DNA of 64,000 nt from JAJEDW01 sp963555775 (lineage in GTDB: Bacteria > Acidobacteriota > Terriglobia > 20CM-2-55-15). Location of the stretch: the NCBI GenBank assembly GCA_963555775.3, contig CAUVWY020000004.1, positions 62,001-126,000 of the forward strand. The letters are read 5' to 3'. Both the position numbers and the translations under genes were made by a program. Positions within the stretch are counted from its first letter, which is position 1. Every line of letters starts with the position of its first letter. The notes under the pieces were generated by a model. The model had not been told where the DNA came from. It saw nothing but the letters and a program-made list of their open reading frames with translations, and did not search any database. This document shows positions 55,309 through 62,120 of this stretch, piece by piece.

Positions 55309-55334
55309 TTAGAGCTTGATTAAAGCTTGATTTT
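55302..55334 (+). repeat. Three tandem 11-bp repeats at the end of pntB
   Basis: AGCTTGATTAG, AGCTTGATTAA, AGCTTGATTTT follow one another without a gap. The first copy contains the pntB stop. This looks like slippage duplication of the gene's last bases. The rest of the gap to trkA (55335-55518) holds an imperfect hairpin (55477-55487 with 55499-55509, GGACGCTGGCG/CGCCGGCGTCC) ten bases before the trkA ATG, and no gene. Confidence 0.5.
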
Positions 55335-55518
55335 TTCGCCTCGAACGGAATGGCTTCGCCGTAGCCAACCCGGTTTCACGGCTCAAACCCCTCGCAGCCC
55401 CCGGCGGAACGGTAACAGCGGCGTTCCGCTCCCAGTGCATGTGCACGGCGGGCGATAAACCGTTATCATGAAAATTGGACGCTGGCGCGCGTGAGGTTCG
55501 CCGGCGTCCAGGCGCACA

Positions 55519-56874
55519 ATGCGAATTCTTATTGCTGGCGGGGGGCAGGTCGCCGCCCTGATCGCACGACGCCTCATCCTTGAAGGCAACGAAGTCGTTC
55601 TGGTCGAACAGGACGCGGAACGTTGCCGCGAATTGGAGGAGATGTTCGATGCCAAAGTGGTTCATGGCAACGCTGCCAGCGTTCAGGCCCTTGGCCTTGC
55701 GGGCATCCGCGATGCGGAGATGCTCATCGCCGCCACCAGTTCCGATGCCACCAACATCCTCGCCTGCCTTGTAGCCCAGGTCGAATCAAATGTCCGTTTC
55801 AAGGTGGTCCGCATGCGGACCCACGAAGTCGATGACTGGCGCCGTGTGACCGAAGCGTCCGGGTTGGGTATCGACCGTATCATCCATCCCGAGTCGGAAG
55901 TCGCCGCCCGGGTCATGGGCGTCCTCAACTACCCCGGCGTTTCCGAAATCATTGATTTTGCCGGCGGCCAGGCACGGTTGTTCGGAATGAACGTGGAGGC
56001 CGGCGGCTGGCTTGCCGGCAAAACGCTGCTGGAACTCCAGGCCGCGGGCCCCCCCGAGAATTCGCTGATCGCGATGATTTTTCGCGGGCACCGGGTCATC
56101 ATCCCCCATGGCGCCGAGACGCTTCGGTTGGGCGACCACATCTATGTGATGTCGACCCGTCAGAACAGCGAAGAGACCATGGCTTTCATGGGTCTGCAAC
56201 CTCGAAAAGACATCGAGCGCGTTTTCATTGTCGGTGGCAGGCAGCTCGGAATTCGGATCGCTGAGATCCTCGAGAAACGTAACGTCCAGGTCAAGTTGTT
56301 CGAACGCGACCACGCCCGTTGCGAGAAGATTTCCACGATCTTGAACAAGACGATCGTGGTCCACGGAGATGGAACCGATCAGTCCAGTCTGGCCGAAGAG
56401 AACGTCGAAGGCGTCGACGCGTTCCTCGCGCTGACCGGCGACGACGAGGACAACATCATCGCTTCGCTCCTGGCGCGGCGCCTTGGCGTTACGAAGGTGG
56501 TGGCTCTGATCAATCGGATGAACTACCTGCCGATGGTCCAGCGCCTCGGCATCAACACCACGGTGAGCCCCAGATTGACCGCCGTTGACAGCATTCTCCG
56601 GTACGTGCGAAAGGGGCATGTGTTGTCGGTGACGACGTTCGGCGAAAACGCTGCCGAAGCGATCGAACTGATTGCGACGACCGGTACCCGCTATGTGGGC
56701 CAGAAGCTGCGGGATATACGATTTCCTCGCGGCGCGATCATTGGCGCGATTGCCCGTCCCGACGGGCAGGTGATCGTACCGCGCGGAGACGTCGCGATCC
56801 AGCCCGGCGACCGGGTTATCTTCTTTGCTCTCGAGAGCGTCGTGGGCGAACTCGAATCCGCTTTCCTGTCATGA
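55519..56874 (+). CDS. trkA: TrkA, NAD-binding regulator of potassium uptake
   Basis: 451 residues in two RCK modules. Each starts with a Rossmann nucleotide loop: RILIAGGGQVAALIARRLIL with VLVEQDAERCREL, and ERVFIVGGRQLGIRIAEILE with VKLFERDHARCEKI. Each is followed by a TrkA-C domain (ENSLIAMIFRGHRVIIPHGA; GAIIGAIARPDGQVIVPRGD). TrkA binds NAD(H)/ATP on the cytoplasmic side and gates TrkH, encoded 17 bases downstream. A hairpin lies just before the start codon. Confidence 0.95.
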   Translation: MRILIAGGGQVAALIARRLILEGNEVVLVEQDAERCRELEEMFDAKVVHGNAASVQALGLAGIRDAEMLIAATSSDATNILACLVAQVESNVRFKVVRMRTHEVDDWRRVTEASGLGIDRIIHPESEVAARVMGVLNYPGVSEIIDFAGGQARLFGMNVEAGGWLAGKTLLELQAAGPPENSLIAMIFRGHRVIIPHGAETLRLGDHIYVMSTRQNSEETMAFMGLQPRKDIERVFIVGGRQLGIRIAEILEKRNVQVKLFERDHARCEKISTILNKTIVVHGDGTDQSSLAEENVEGVDAFLALTGDDEDNIIASLLARRLGVTKVVALINRMNYLPMVQRLGINTTVSPRLTAVDSILRYVRKGHVLSVTTFGENAAEAIELIATTGTRYVGQKLRDIRFPRGAIIGAIARPDGQVIVPRGDVAIQPGDRVIFFALESVVGELESAFLS

Positions 56875-56891
56875 GGAGGGGTGGCTAAGCC

Positions 56892-58343
56892 GTGATACGG
56901 ATCGCATCGGTCGGCCACGTTCTGGGGCAGTTTGTCCTGGCGTTGTCCGGAACGATGCTCATTCCTCTGATATACGGTCTGGTAACCGGCGGCGACGGTG
57001 TGCGGCCTCTGGCCTACGCGGCGGGGATTACCGCGCTTGCGGGCACGCTGGCGACGCTTGTAACGACCCGTCCCAAGGAACAACTGACCCGGCGGGAAGG
57101 GCTGCTCCTGGTCGTTTCGATCTGGTTCGCCGTCGGTATATTCGGTTCGTTGCCATTCCAGTTTTCCCCGCACTTCGCCACATTCACCGATGCCTTCTTC
57201 GAGTCCGTATCGGGCTTCACTGCAACCGGCGCCACGATTCTTTCGGACGTCGAAGTACTTCCCGAACCGATCCAGTTGTGGCGTCACCTTGCACACTGGC
57301 TGGGTGGCATGGGGATCGTTCTTCTGGGAATCGCGATCCTGCCCCTGTTGGGGCACGGGGGCATGCAGTTGTATCGCGCCGAGTTTTCAGGCGCCAAGTC
57401 GGAACGGCTGAAGCCGCGGATTACCGAGACGGCCCTGGCCTTGTGGAAGATCTACGTCGCGCTCACGGCCGTGGAATGCGTCGCCCTGCGGCTGGCGGGC
57501 ATGACCTGGTTCGAGGCGGTCTGTCACTCGTTTTCGACGCTCGCGACGGGAGGGTTTTCGACTCGAAGTGGCAGCATCGGAGCATTCGACAGCCTGCTGA
57601 TCGAGTCGATCGTCATCGTCTTCATGTTCCTTGGCGGGGTCAGCTTCATTCTGCACTACCGAATTTGGGTGGAACGGAATCCACGCAGTCTTGCGAGGGA
57701 TTTCGAATTCCGCTACTACACCTTCATTTTCCTGGCCTGTAGCGCGATTATCGCCGCCATCCTCATGGGTTCGAGCGGGTACGGGCTGGGCACGGCGGTT
57801 CGGAACGCACTGTTTCAGGTCTTGGCGATCATGACGACCACGGGCTTCGTGACGGACAATTATGAAATCTGGCATCCATTGCCGCAACTCATCCTGCTGG
57901 CGTTGATGTTTGTCGGAGGCTGCACCGGTTCGACGGCGGGAGGTCTGAAGACCGCCCGTATTGTTCTATTGGCACGCGTGGTGGACAGGGAATTCAAGCG
58001 GATGGTCGAACATCGCGGTGTCTTTGCCGTGCGGCTCGGTGGAAACGTCGTGGCCGAGAATACGATTCAAAGTTTGTTGAACCTTGTGTATCTGGCCTTC
58101 GTTATCAACTTCGTTGCCTGTCTTTCCCTTGCGGCGATGGGCGTGGACGTTCTGACCTCCATAGCGGCGGTCGCGGCGTCCATGTTCAATATCGGTCCGG
58201 CGTTGGGCGCGGTTGGCCCGACCGAAAACTACGGGAGCCTGCCCGATTTGGCGAAATGGGTGCTCGCGGTTTGCATGGTGGCGGGGCGGCTCGAATACTA
58301 CACGGTCATTGTGATTCTGACGCCGGCGTTCTGGCGCAAGTGA
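56892..58343 (+). CDS. trkH: TrkH-family potassium uptake channel subunit
   Basis: 483 residues with about ten membrane helices and the four pore-loop repeats typical of Trk/Ktr: TDAFFESVSGFTATGATILS, WFEAVCHSFSTLATGGFSTR, VLAIMTTTGFVTDNYEIW and MFNIGPALGAVGPTENYGSL. HWLGGMGIVLLGIAILPLLG and GGCTGSTAGGLKTARIVLLA are also TrkH hallmarks. It takes up K+ under control of TrkA. The gene ends LEYYTVIVILTPAFWRK. Start and end spacing suggest an operon with trkA and possibly the AI-2E permease. Confidence 0.95.
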   Translation: MIRIASVGHVLGQFVLALSGTMLIPLIYGLVTGGDGVRPLAYAAGITALAGTLATLVTTRPKEQLTRREGLLLVVSIWFAVGIFGSLPFQFSPHFATFTDAFFESVSGFTATGATILSDVEVLPEPIQLWRHLAHWLGGMGIVLLGIAILPLLGHGGMQLYRAEFSGAKSERLKPRITETALALWKIYVALTAVECVALRLAGMTWFEAVCHSFSTLATGGFSTRSGSIGAFDSLLIESIVIVFMFLGGVSFILHYRIWVERNPRSLARDFEFRYYTFIFLACSAIIAAILMGSSGYGLGTAVRNALFQVLAIMTTTGFVTDNYEIWHPLPQLILLALMFVGGCTGSTAGGLKTARIVLLARVVDREFKRMVEHRGVFAVRLGGNVVAENTIQSLLNLVYLAFVINFVACLSLAAMGVDVLTSIAAVAASMFNIGPALGAVGPTENYGSLPDLAKWVLAVCMVAGRLEYYTVIVILTPAFWRK

Positions 58344-58367
58344 CACGACAGAATTCAAGGGGATAGA

Positions 58368-59462
58368 ATGCTCATGGCACTCATGGCTAAAGCGACGAAA
58401 CCTCAAGTCCGTCCACGCATCCTGCTGACGCTGGCTCTGTTGATTATCGTCGTCGGCGGACTGCAACTCGCCGAGGTTGTGGTGGTGCCCTTTCTGCTTT
58501 CAGTGTTCCTGGCGATACTGGGCATGCCGCCCTTCAACTGGCTCCGGAAGCACGGGTGGCCCAGTGCGGTGGCATTGATGGTGGTCCTGCTGGGTTTCGG
58601 CGTTCTGATCGTCGGTCTGGGTATCGTCGTCGTCGGGTCCGCAACGGCTTTCAGTCAGGCCCTGCCCCAATACGAGGGGGGCATCGTGGCGTTGCTGGAA
58701 GACGTGGAATCGCGCTTGGCATCGATCCAGGTCCTTCAGAACCTGGGGATCACTATCGAGTTCTCTTCAATTGTCGTCGACGTGATCGATCCCGCGCAGA
58801 TTCTGCAGTTTTCAGGCACGCTGTTGCTGACGGTGACGGGTTTCCTGTCCTCCTTCGTCATCGTGTTTCTGATGATGATCTTCATCCTGACCGAAGCTTC
58901 GGGGTTTCCGGCGAAGGTGCGCGCCGCCTTCGGCGAGGGCAGCGGCAAGCTCCTTCAGTTTTCAAGCGTCATGACGCAGGTCCACCGGTATCTGATCATC
59001 AAGACGGCCGTCAGTCTGGCGACGGGACTGGTTCTGGGCGCCTGGGTCTGGGTTCTGGGCGTCGATTTCCCGATCCTGTGGGCGGTGTTGGCTTTTCTGC
59101 TCAACTATATTCCGAACATCGGTTCGATCCTTGCCGCCGTCCCTCCGTTGACCGTGGCGCTGATCCAGCCCCAGGGGGGCGGCGTGACGCTGTGCCTTCT
59201 GGTGATTGCCGGCTACGCGGTTACCAATATCGTCATCGGAAACTTCGTGGAACCGAGCCTGATGGGCAAGCGCCTCGGCCTGTCGACGCTCGTCGTCTTC
59301 CTGTCTCTGGTGTTCTGGGGTTGGGTCTGGGGTGGCGTGGGGATGTTGCTTTCGGTTCCGCTCACGATGGTCGTCAAGATTCTCCTGGAGAACACGGACG
59401 AGTATCGCTGGATTGCCGTCCTTCTCGATAAATCGCCGAAGGCTCAACGTTTGGCCGGCTGA
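58368..59462 (+). CDS. AI-2E transporter family permease
   Basis: 364 residues, about eight membrane helices in the AI-2E/PerM/TqsA arrangement: a first pair (LALLIIVVGGLQLAEVVVVP, FLLSVFLAILGMPPFNWLRK), then SAVALMVVLLGFGVLIVGLG, and the late helices VLAFLLNYIPNIGSILAAVP and LGLSTLVVFLSLVFWGWVWG, then GGVGMLLSVPLTMVVKILLE. Members export signalling molecules or small ions; the substrate is not predictable. Starts at ATG 58368 or 58374 are possible, with GGGGATAG upstream. It follows trkH after 24 bases. Confidence 0.87.
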   Translation: MLMALMAKATKPQVRPRILLTLALLIIVVGGLQLAEVVVVPFLLSVFLAILGMPPFNWLRKHGWPSAVALMVVLLGFGVLIVGLGIVVVGSATAFSQALPQYEGGIVALLEDVESRLASIQVLQNLGITIEFSSIVVDVIDPAQILQFSGTLLLTVTGFLSSFVIVFLMMIFILTEASGFPAKVRAAFGEGSGKLLQFSSVMTQVHRYLIIKTAVSLATGLVLGAWVWVLGVDFPILWAVLAFLLNYIPNIGSILAAVPPLTVALIQPQGGGVTLCLLVIAGYAVTNIVIGNFVEPSLMGKRLGLSTLVVFLSLVFWGWVWGGVGMLLSVPLTMVVKILLENTDEYRWIAVLLDKSPKAQRLAG

Positions 59463-59523
59463 CGGCCCCCATCGTCGGGGCATCGCCCGATCGGGGCGCG
59501 AAGTGCACGGAACGTCAGCGCTC

Positions 59524-59553
59524 GTCCCGCGGATGCGGCCGCACCCGCGGGAC
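59524..59553 (+). terminator. Terminator-like hairpin after the AI-2E permease gene
   Basis: GTCCCGCGG (59524-59532) pairs with CCGCGGGAC (59545-59553), with a GC-rich self-complementary loop. It is followed by CTGATTTT. A second small hairpin, AACCCG (59562-59567) with CGGGTT (59577-59582), follows. Both are 60-120 bases after the permease stop. Confidence 0.5.
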
Positions 59554-59561
59554 CTGATTTT

Positions 59562-59798
59562 AACCCGCCTTTTTCACGGGTTTTCGTCGCGAAGAGTCGG
59601 AGACGCCGTCAGAGCTACGGCGGGTTCCTCGCGCCGGGCGCGTAGCGGCGCGTTCCTCGCGCCGGATCGAGCGCGGGCGCGCGCCGGGAGGGCGACGGAG
59701 GCGTACTTGACAGTACGTCGAGGCGCCCGACCAAGCGCAACGCCGCATTGGCGGATGGATCCGGCACTGCAGCAGACAACTCGTGAGAAAGGCGGGCT
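59562..59798. repeat. Inverted-repeat spacer element (237 bp)
   Basis: Ends 59562-59580 (AACCCGCCTTTTTCACGGG) and 59780-59798 (CTCGTGAGAAAGGCGGGCT) are imperfect inverted repeats, 16 of 19 positions. Inside are two direct copies of GTTCCTCGCGCCGG and a small hairpin CGTACT-TGAC-AGTACG (59702-59717). It fills most of the 342-base gap 59463-59804 between the convergent permease and NHL-lipoprotein genes. I see no gene in the gap. Confidence 0.45.
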
Positions 59799-59804
59799 AG
59801 ATTG

Positions 59805-60986
59805 CTACTCGGGCCAGAGCGTGCCCTGGTCCATTTCGGTGACAGGGCCCATGCCCCGAAAAACGAACTTCTGAAGGCGCTTGCCTTCGTAGGTTTCGGT
59901 CGTATAAACGTTCCCGGCCGAGTCGACGGCGATGTTGTGGACGCCAAAGAATTGCCCGCTATAACGACCGCCAGCGCCGAAGCTGGTCAGGATTTCCAGC
60001 GACGCTCTCTCGATTATCCAGACCCGATCGTTGTGCCCGTCCGCCATGTAGATAAACCGTTGCTCGGGGTCTCGCGAAAAGGCGATGTCCCAAGCCGATC
60101 CGGAGCCGAGCGTCTGCGGCGCCACAAAGACCTCATCCACGTAAGTGCCCTCTTTCTGGAAGACCTGGATTCTGTCGTTCACCCGGTCGCAGACGTAGAG
60201 CAATCCGTCATTGGATGGAATCGCACAGTGGACCGGGTTCCGGAACTGCTGTGCCGGTTCGGCGTCCGGATCGTAGGGACCGAGATCCGTATCGTCGGGT
60301 TCGTTGCCGTAGGCGCCCCAATAGCGTTTCATCTCACCCGTGTCCGCGTCGAGCACGGCCACGCGCTTGTTGAGGTATCCATCGGCGACAAAGGCTTCGT
60401 TGGTTTCCTCATCGACCATGATTTCGGCGACACGTCCGAAATTTTCGTTGCTGAGGCTGCCCTCGTTGCCGCCAAGGTTCCCCAACTGGAACAGGAATTC
60501 GCCGTCGCGGGTGAACTTGAGCAGGTGCGCGTCGTTGCCGCCGTTGCCGCCGATCCATATGTTGTCCTTGAAATCGACGGTGATGCCGTGATTGGATTCG
60601 GGCCATTCGTACTCGTCGCTGGGGCCGCCCCAACTCGCGACCAGATTTCCTTCGGAGTCGAATTCCAGTACGGGCGGTGCGGCGCTGCAGCACATGCTCG
60701 TCCCGTTATCCAACCCGAGTTCGTTCGCAGCGAGGCTGTCGGGCCGATGGATGATCAGGACGTTGTCCTGGGAGTCGATGGACAGGCCGATGGTCGATCC
60801 GATCCGCCAGTTGTTCGGCAGCGGTTTCGGCCAGAACGGATCCACTTCGAACATCGGGACGCCGTCGCCTTCCATTGTCGCCGCGGGTTGGGCGGCGGGT
60901 TCGTCCTCCGTCATGGCGGCGGCGCACCCGAGTACGATCAGTACCGTCAGGAAACTCAGGCCGATATAAACGTCTCTCTTTTTCAC
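59805..60986 (-). CDS. NHL-repeat beta-propeller lipoprotein
   Basis: 393 residues from the GTG at 60986 with AAGGAGA eight bases upstream. The lipoprotein signal is MKKRDVYIGLSFLTVLIVLG followed by Cys (VLGC lipobox). NHL-type repeats fill the rest: VLEFDSEGNLVASWG, HGITVDFKDNIWIGGNGGND, HLLKFTRDGEFLFQLG, EIMVDEETNEAFVADGYLNK, RIQVFQKEGTYVDEVFV and NIAVDSAGNVYTTETYEGKR. A similar fold is found in peptidyl-amidating lyases, but also in many proteins of unknown role. It should sit in the outer membrane or periplasm. It has no functional neighbours. Confidence 0.82.
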   Translation of the reverse strand: MKKRDVYIGLSFLTVLIVLGCAAAMTEDEPAAQPAATMEGDGVPMFEVDPFWPKPLPNNWRIGSTIGLSIDSQDNVLIIHRPDSLAANELGLDNGTSMCCSAAPPVLEFDSEGNLVASWGGPSDEYEWPESNHGITVDFKDNIWIGGNGGNDAHLLKFTRDGEFLFQLGNLGGNEGSLSNENFGRVAEIMVDEETNEAFVADGYLNKRVAVLDADTGEMKRYWGAYGNEPDDTDLGPYDPDAEPAQQFRNPVHCAIPSNDGLLYVCDRVNDRIQVFQKEGTYVDEVFVAPQTLGSGSAWDIAFSRDPEQRFIYMADGHNDRVWIIERASLEILTSFGAGGRYSGQFFGVHNIAVDSAGNVYTTETYEGKRLQKFVFRGMGPVTEMDQGTLWPE

Positions 60987-61412
60987 TGCTCTTCTCCTTT
61001 GCGCTGCCACTGGATGCGGCAATGCTCAGTCATTGGCGTGACAGGGCGTCGGGTTCCATGGGTCCAAATAAAATGTGTCCGACATGTCGGTGTTCGATCA
61101 GGGCAATGATCCTTCAGGGAATTCGAAAAAGCAAGCCACAGATACACCGCTGCAAGCCGGGCGTTACCCATCGCCAACGGCGGGAAGTTCATCCCGCCGG
61201 TTTCACTGTCGGCAAGACTTCCGAACGGCGCCTCGTCGATTCGGCTCGCCGCCCTCAACTCGTGATCCAGCGGAACGAAAACGGGCGGGCGGCGGTAACC
61301 CCGCCGGCGCGGCGATTGCCGTCGAGTCTATGTTACATTTACTGCCAAGACCGCTCTGGGGACCGTCGGATGAATTCCTGGATCTCCGATACATGCAGCC
61401 CAGGGGACATAG
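60987..61412. other. Gene-free spacer between the NHL lipoprotein and a two-gene unit
   Basis: 426 bases without a convincing gene. It contains an 8-bp hairpin CGGCGGGA/TCCCGCCG (61178-61185 with 61192-61199). The end of the spacer holds the ribosome-binding site AGGGGA before 61413 and a rather AT-rich stretch (61325-61350) that may hold the promoter; no clear hexamer pair was found. Confidence 0.4.
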
Positions 61413-61901
61413 ATGAACGAGTCGATCCATTACCCTTTGTTGTTTGCGTACAAAGACTGCATCGCAGGCAAAGGATTTATCGCATCCGTGGTGGTTTCCG
61501 GCCGGGCGCTGATGTTCAGAGAAGACGGTGACTGGTGGATGTCTGGCGTTCAACCGGCGGCGATCATCGAATGCGGAGACACGCCAGAGGAAACCGCCAT
61601 CCATTTCCGCGACAGATACAAGACAGTACTGTTCGATATCGCTGCCGAGGCGTCGGGATTCGGTGATTTCAAATCAGAAGTGGAGCAATTCTTCAACCAG
61701 ACAGAAGCTGAAATAGCCGACTCCTGGCAGAAGGCGTTCGAGTTGATCCGTTCAGGCGAGTTAACTCCGAAAGAACCGTTCTCAAAACTGCCAAAACAGG
61801 CTCCCGAGGCTCGGGGAACGGAAATCAAAGTACTCATCGTCGACCCAGGCACGGTATCTCCAACTGACAATATGCTCGATATGGCGCTAATCGCGGCTTG
61901 A
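61413..61901 (+). CDS. Conserved protein of unknown function, possibly antitoxin-like
   Basis: 162 residues, start ATG 61413 with AGGGGA six bases upstream. The N-terminal half looks like a small alpha/beta domain (GKGFIASVVVSGRALMFRED, GDWWMSGVQPAAIIECGDTP, then EETAIHFRDRYKTVLFDIAA). The C-terminal half is helical and acidic with a proline-containing tail (KEPFSKLPKQAPEARG) and ends SPTDNMLDMALIAA. The start recalls HicB-type partial RNase folds, but no family can be fixed. The next small gene begins directly at its stop (TGAGTG), so the two form a pair. Confidence 0.6.
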   Translation: MNESIHYPLLFAYKDCIAGKGFIASVVVSGRALMFREDGDWWMSGVQPAAIIECGDTPEETAIHFRDRYKTVLFDIAAEASGFGDFKSEVEQFFNQTEAEIADSWQKAFELIRSGELTPKEPFSKLPKQAPEARGTEIKVLIVDPGTVSPTDNMLDMALIAA

Positions 61902-62090
61902 GTGCCGTTCCTGGTTCCATTCAAAGACATTGAGAATATGTTGGAGAACTGCGCTGAAGGCTATGAGGTGCGTCTGACGGATCATAACAGGCGGATCAAA
62001 TACAACAACGTGATCTTTCCGAGTCTCCCCAGAAAGCACAAGAACATCCCATTACCGCCGATTCGGTTTTCGGTACCCGTCATGCTATAG
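61902..62090 (+). CDS. Small basic protein paired with the preceding gene
   Basis: 62 residues from the GTG at 61902, immediately after the upstream TGA. It reads PFLVPFKDIENMLENCAEGY, then RLTDHNRRIKYNNVIFPSLP and a basic Lys/His/Pro tail. The start and the central basic beta hairpin are in the size and style of HicA-like double-stranded RNA-binding toxins, but the expected C-terminal helix is absent, so it may be shortened. I do not recognise the family with certainty. TAG ends it at 62088-62090, 30 bases before the next gene. Confidence 0.5.
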   Translation: MPFLVPFKDIENMLENCAEGYEVRLTDHNRRIKYNNVIFPSLPRKHKNIPLPPIRFSVPVML

Positions 62091-62120
62091 AATCTCTAAT
62101 TCACAGGAGGCTCACCCGCC

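Noticed and set aside
55302..55334. Iterons or an attachment site at the three 11-bp repeats
   Set aside because: They overlap the pntB stop, there is no replication or integrase gene nearby, and slippage explains them.
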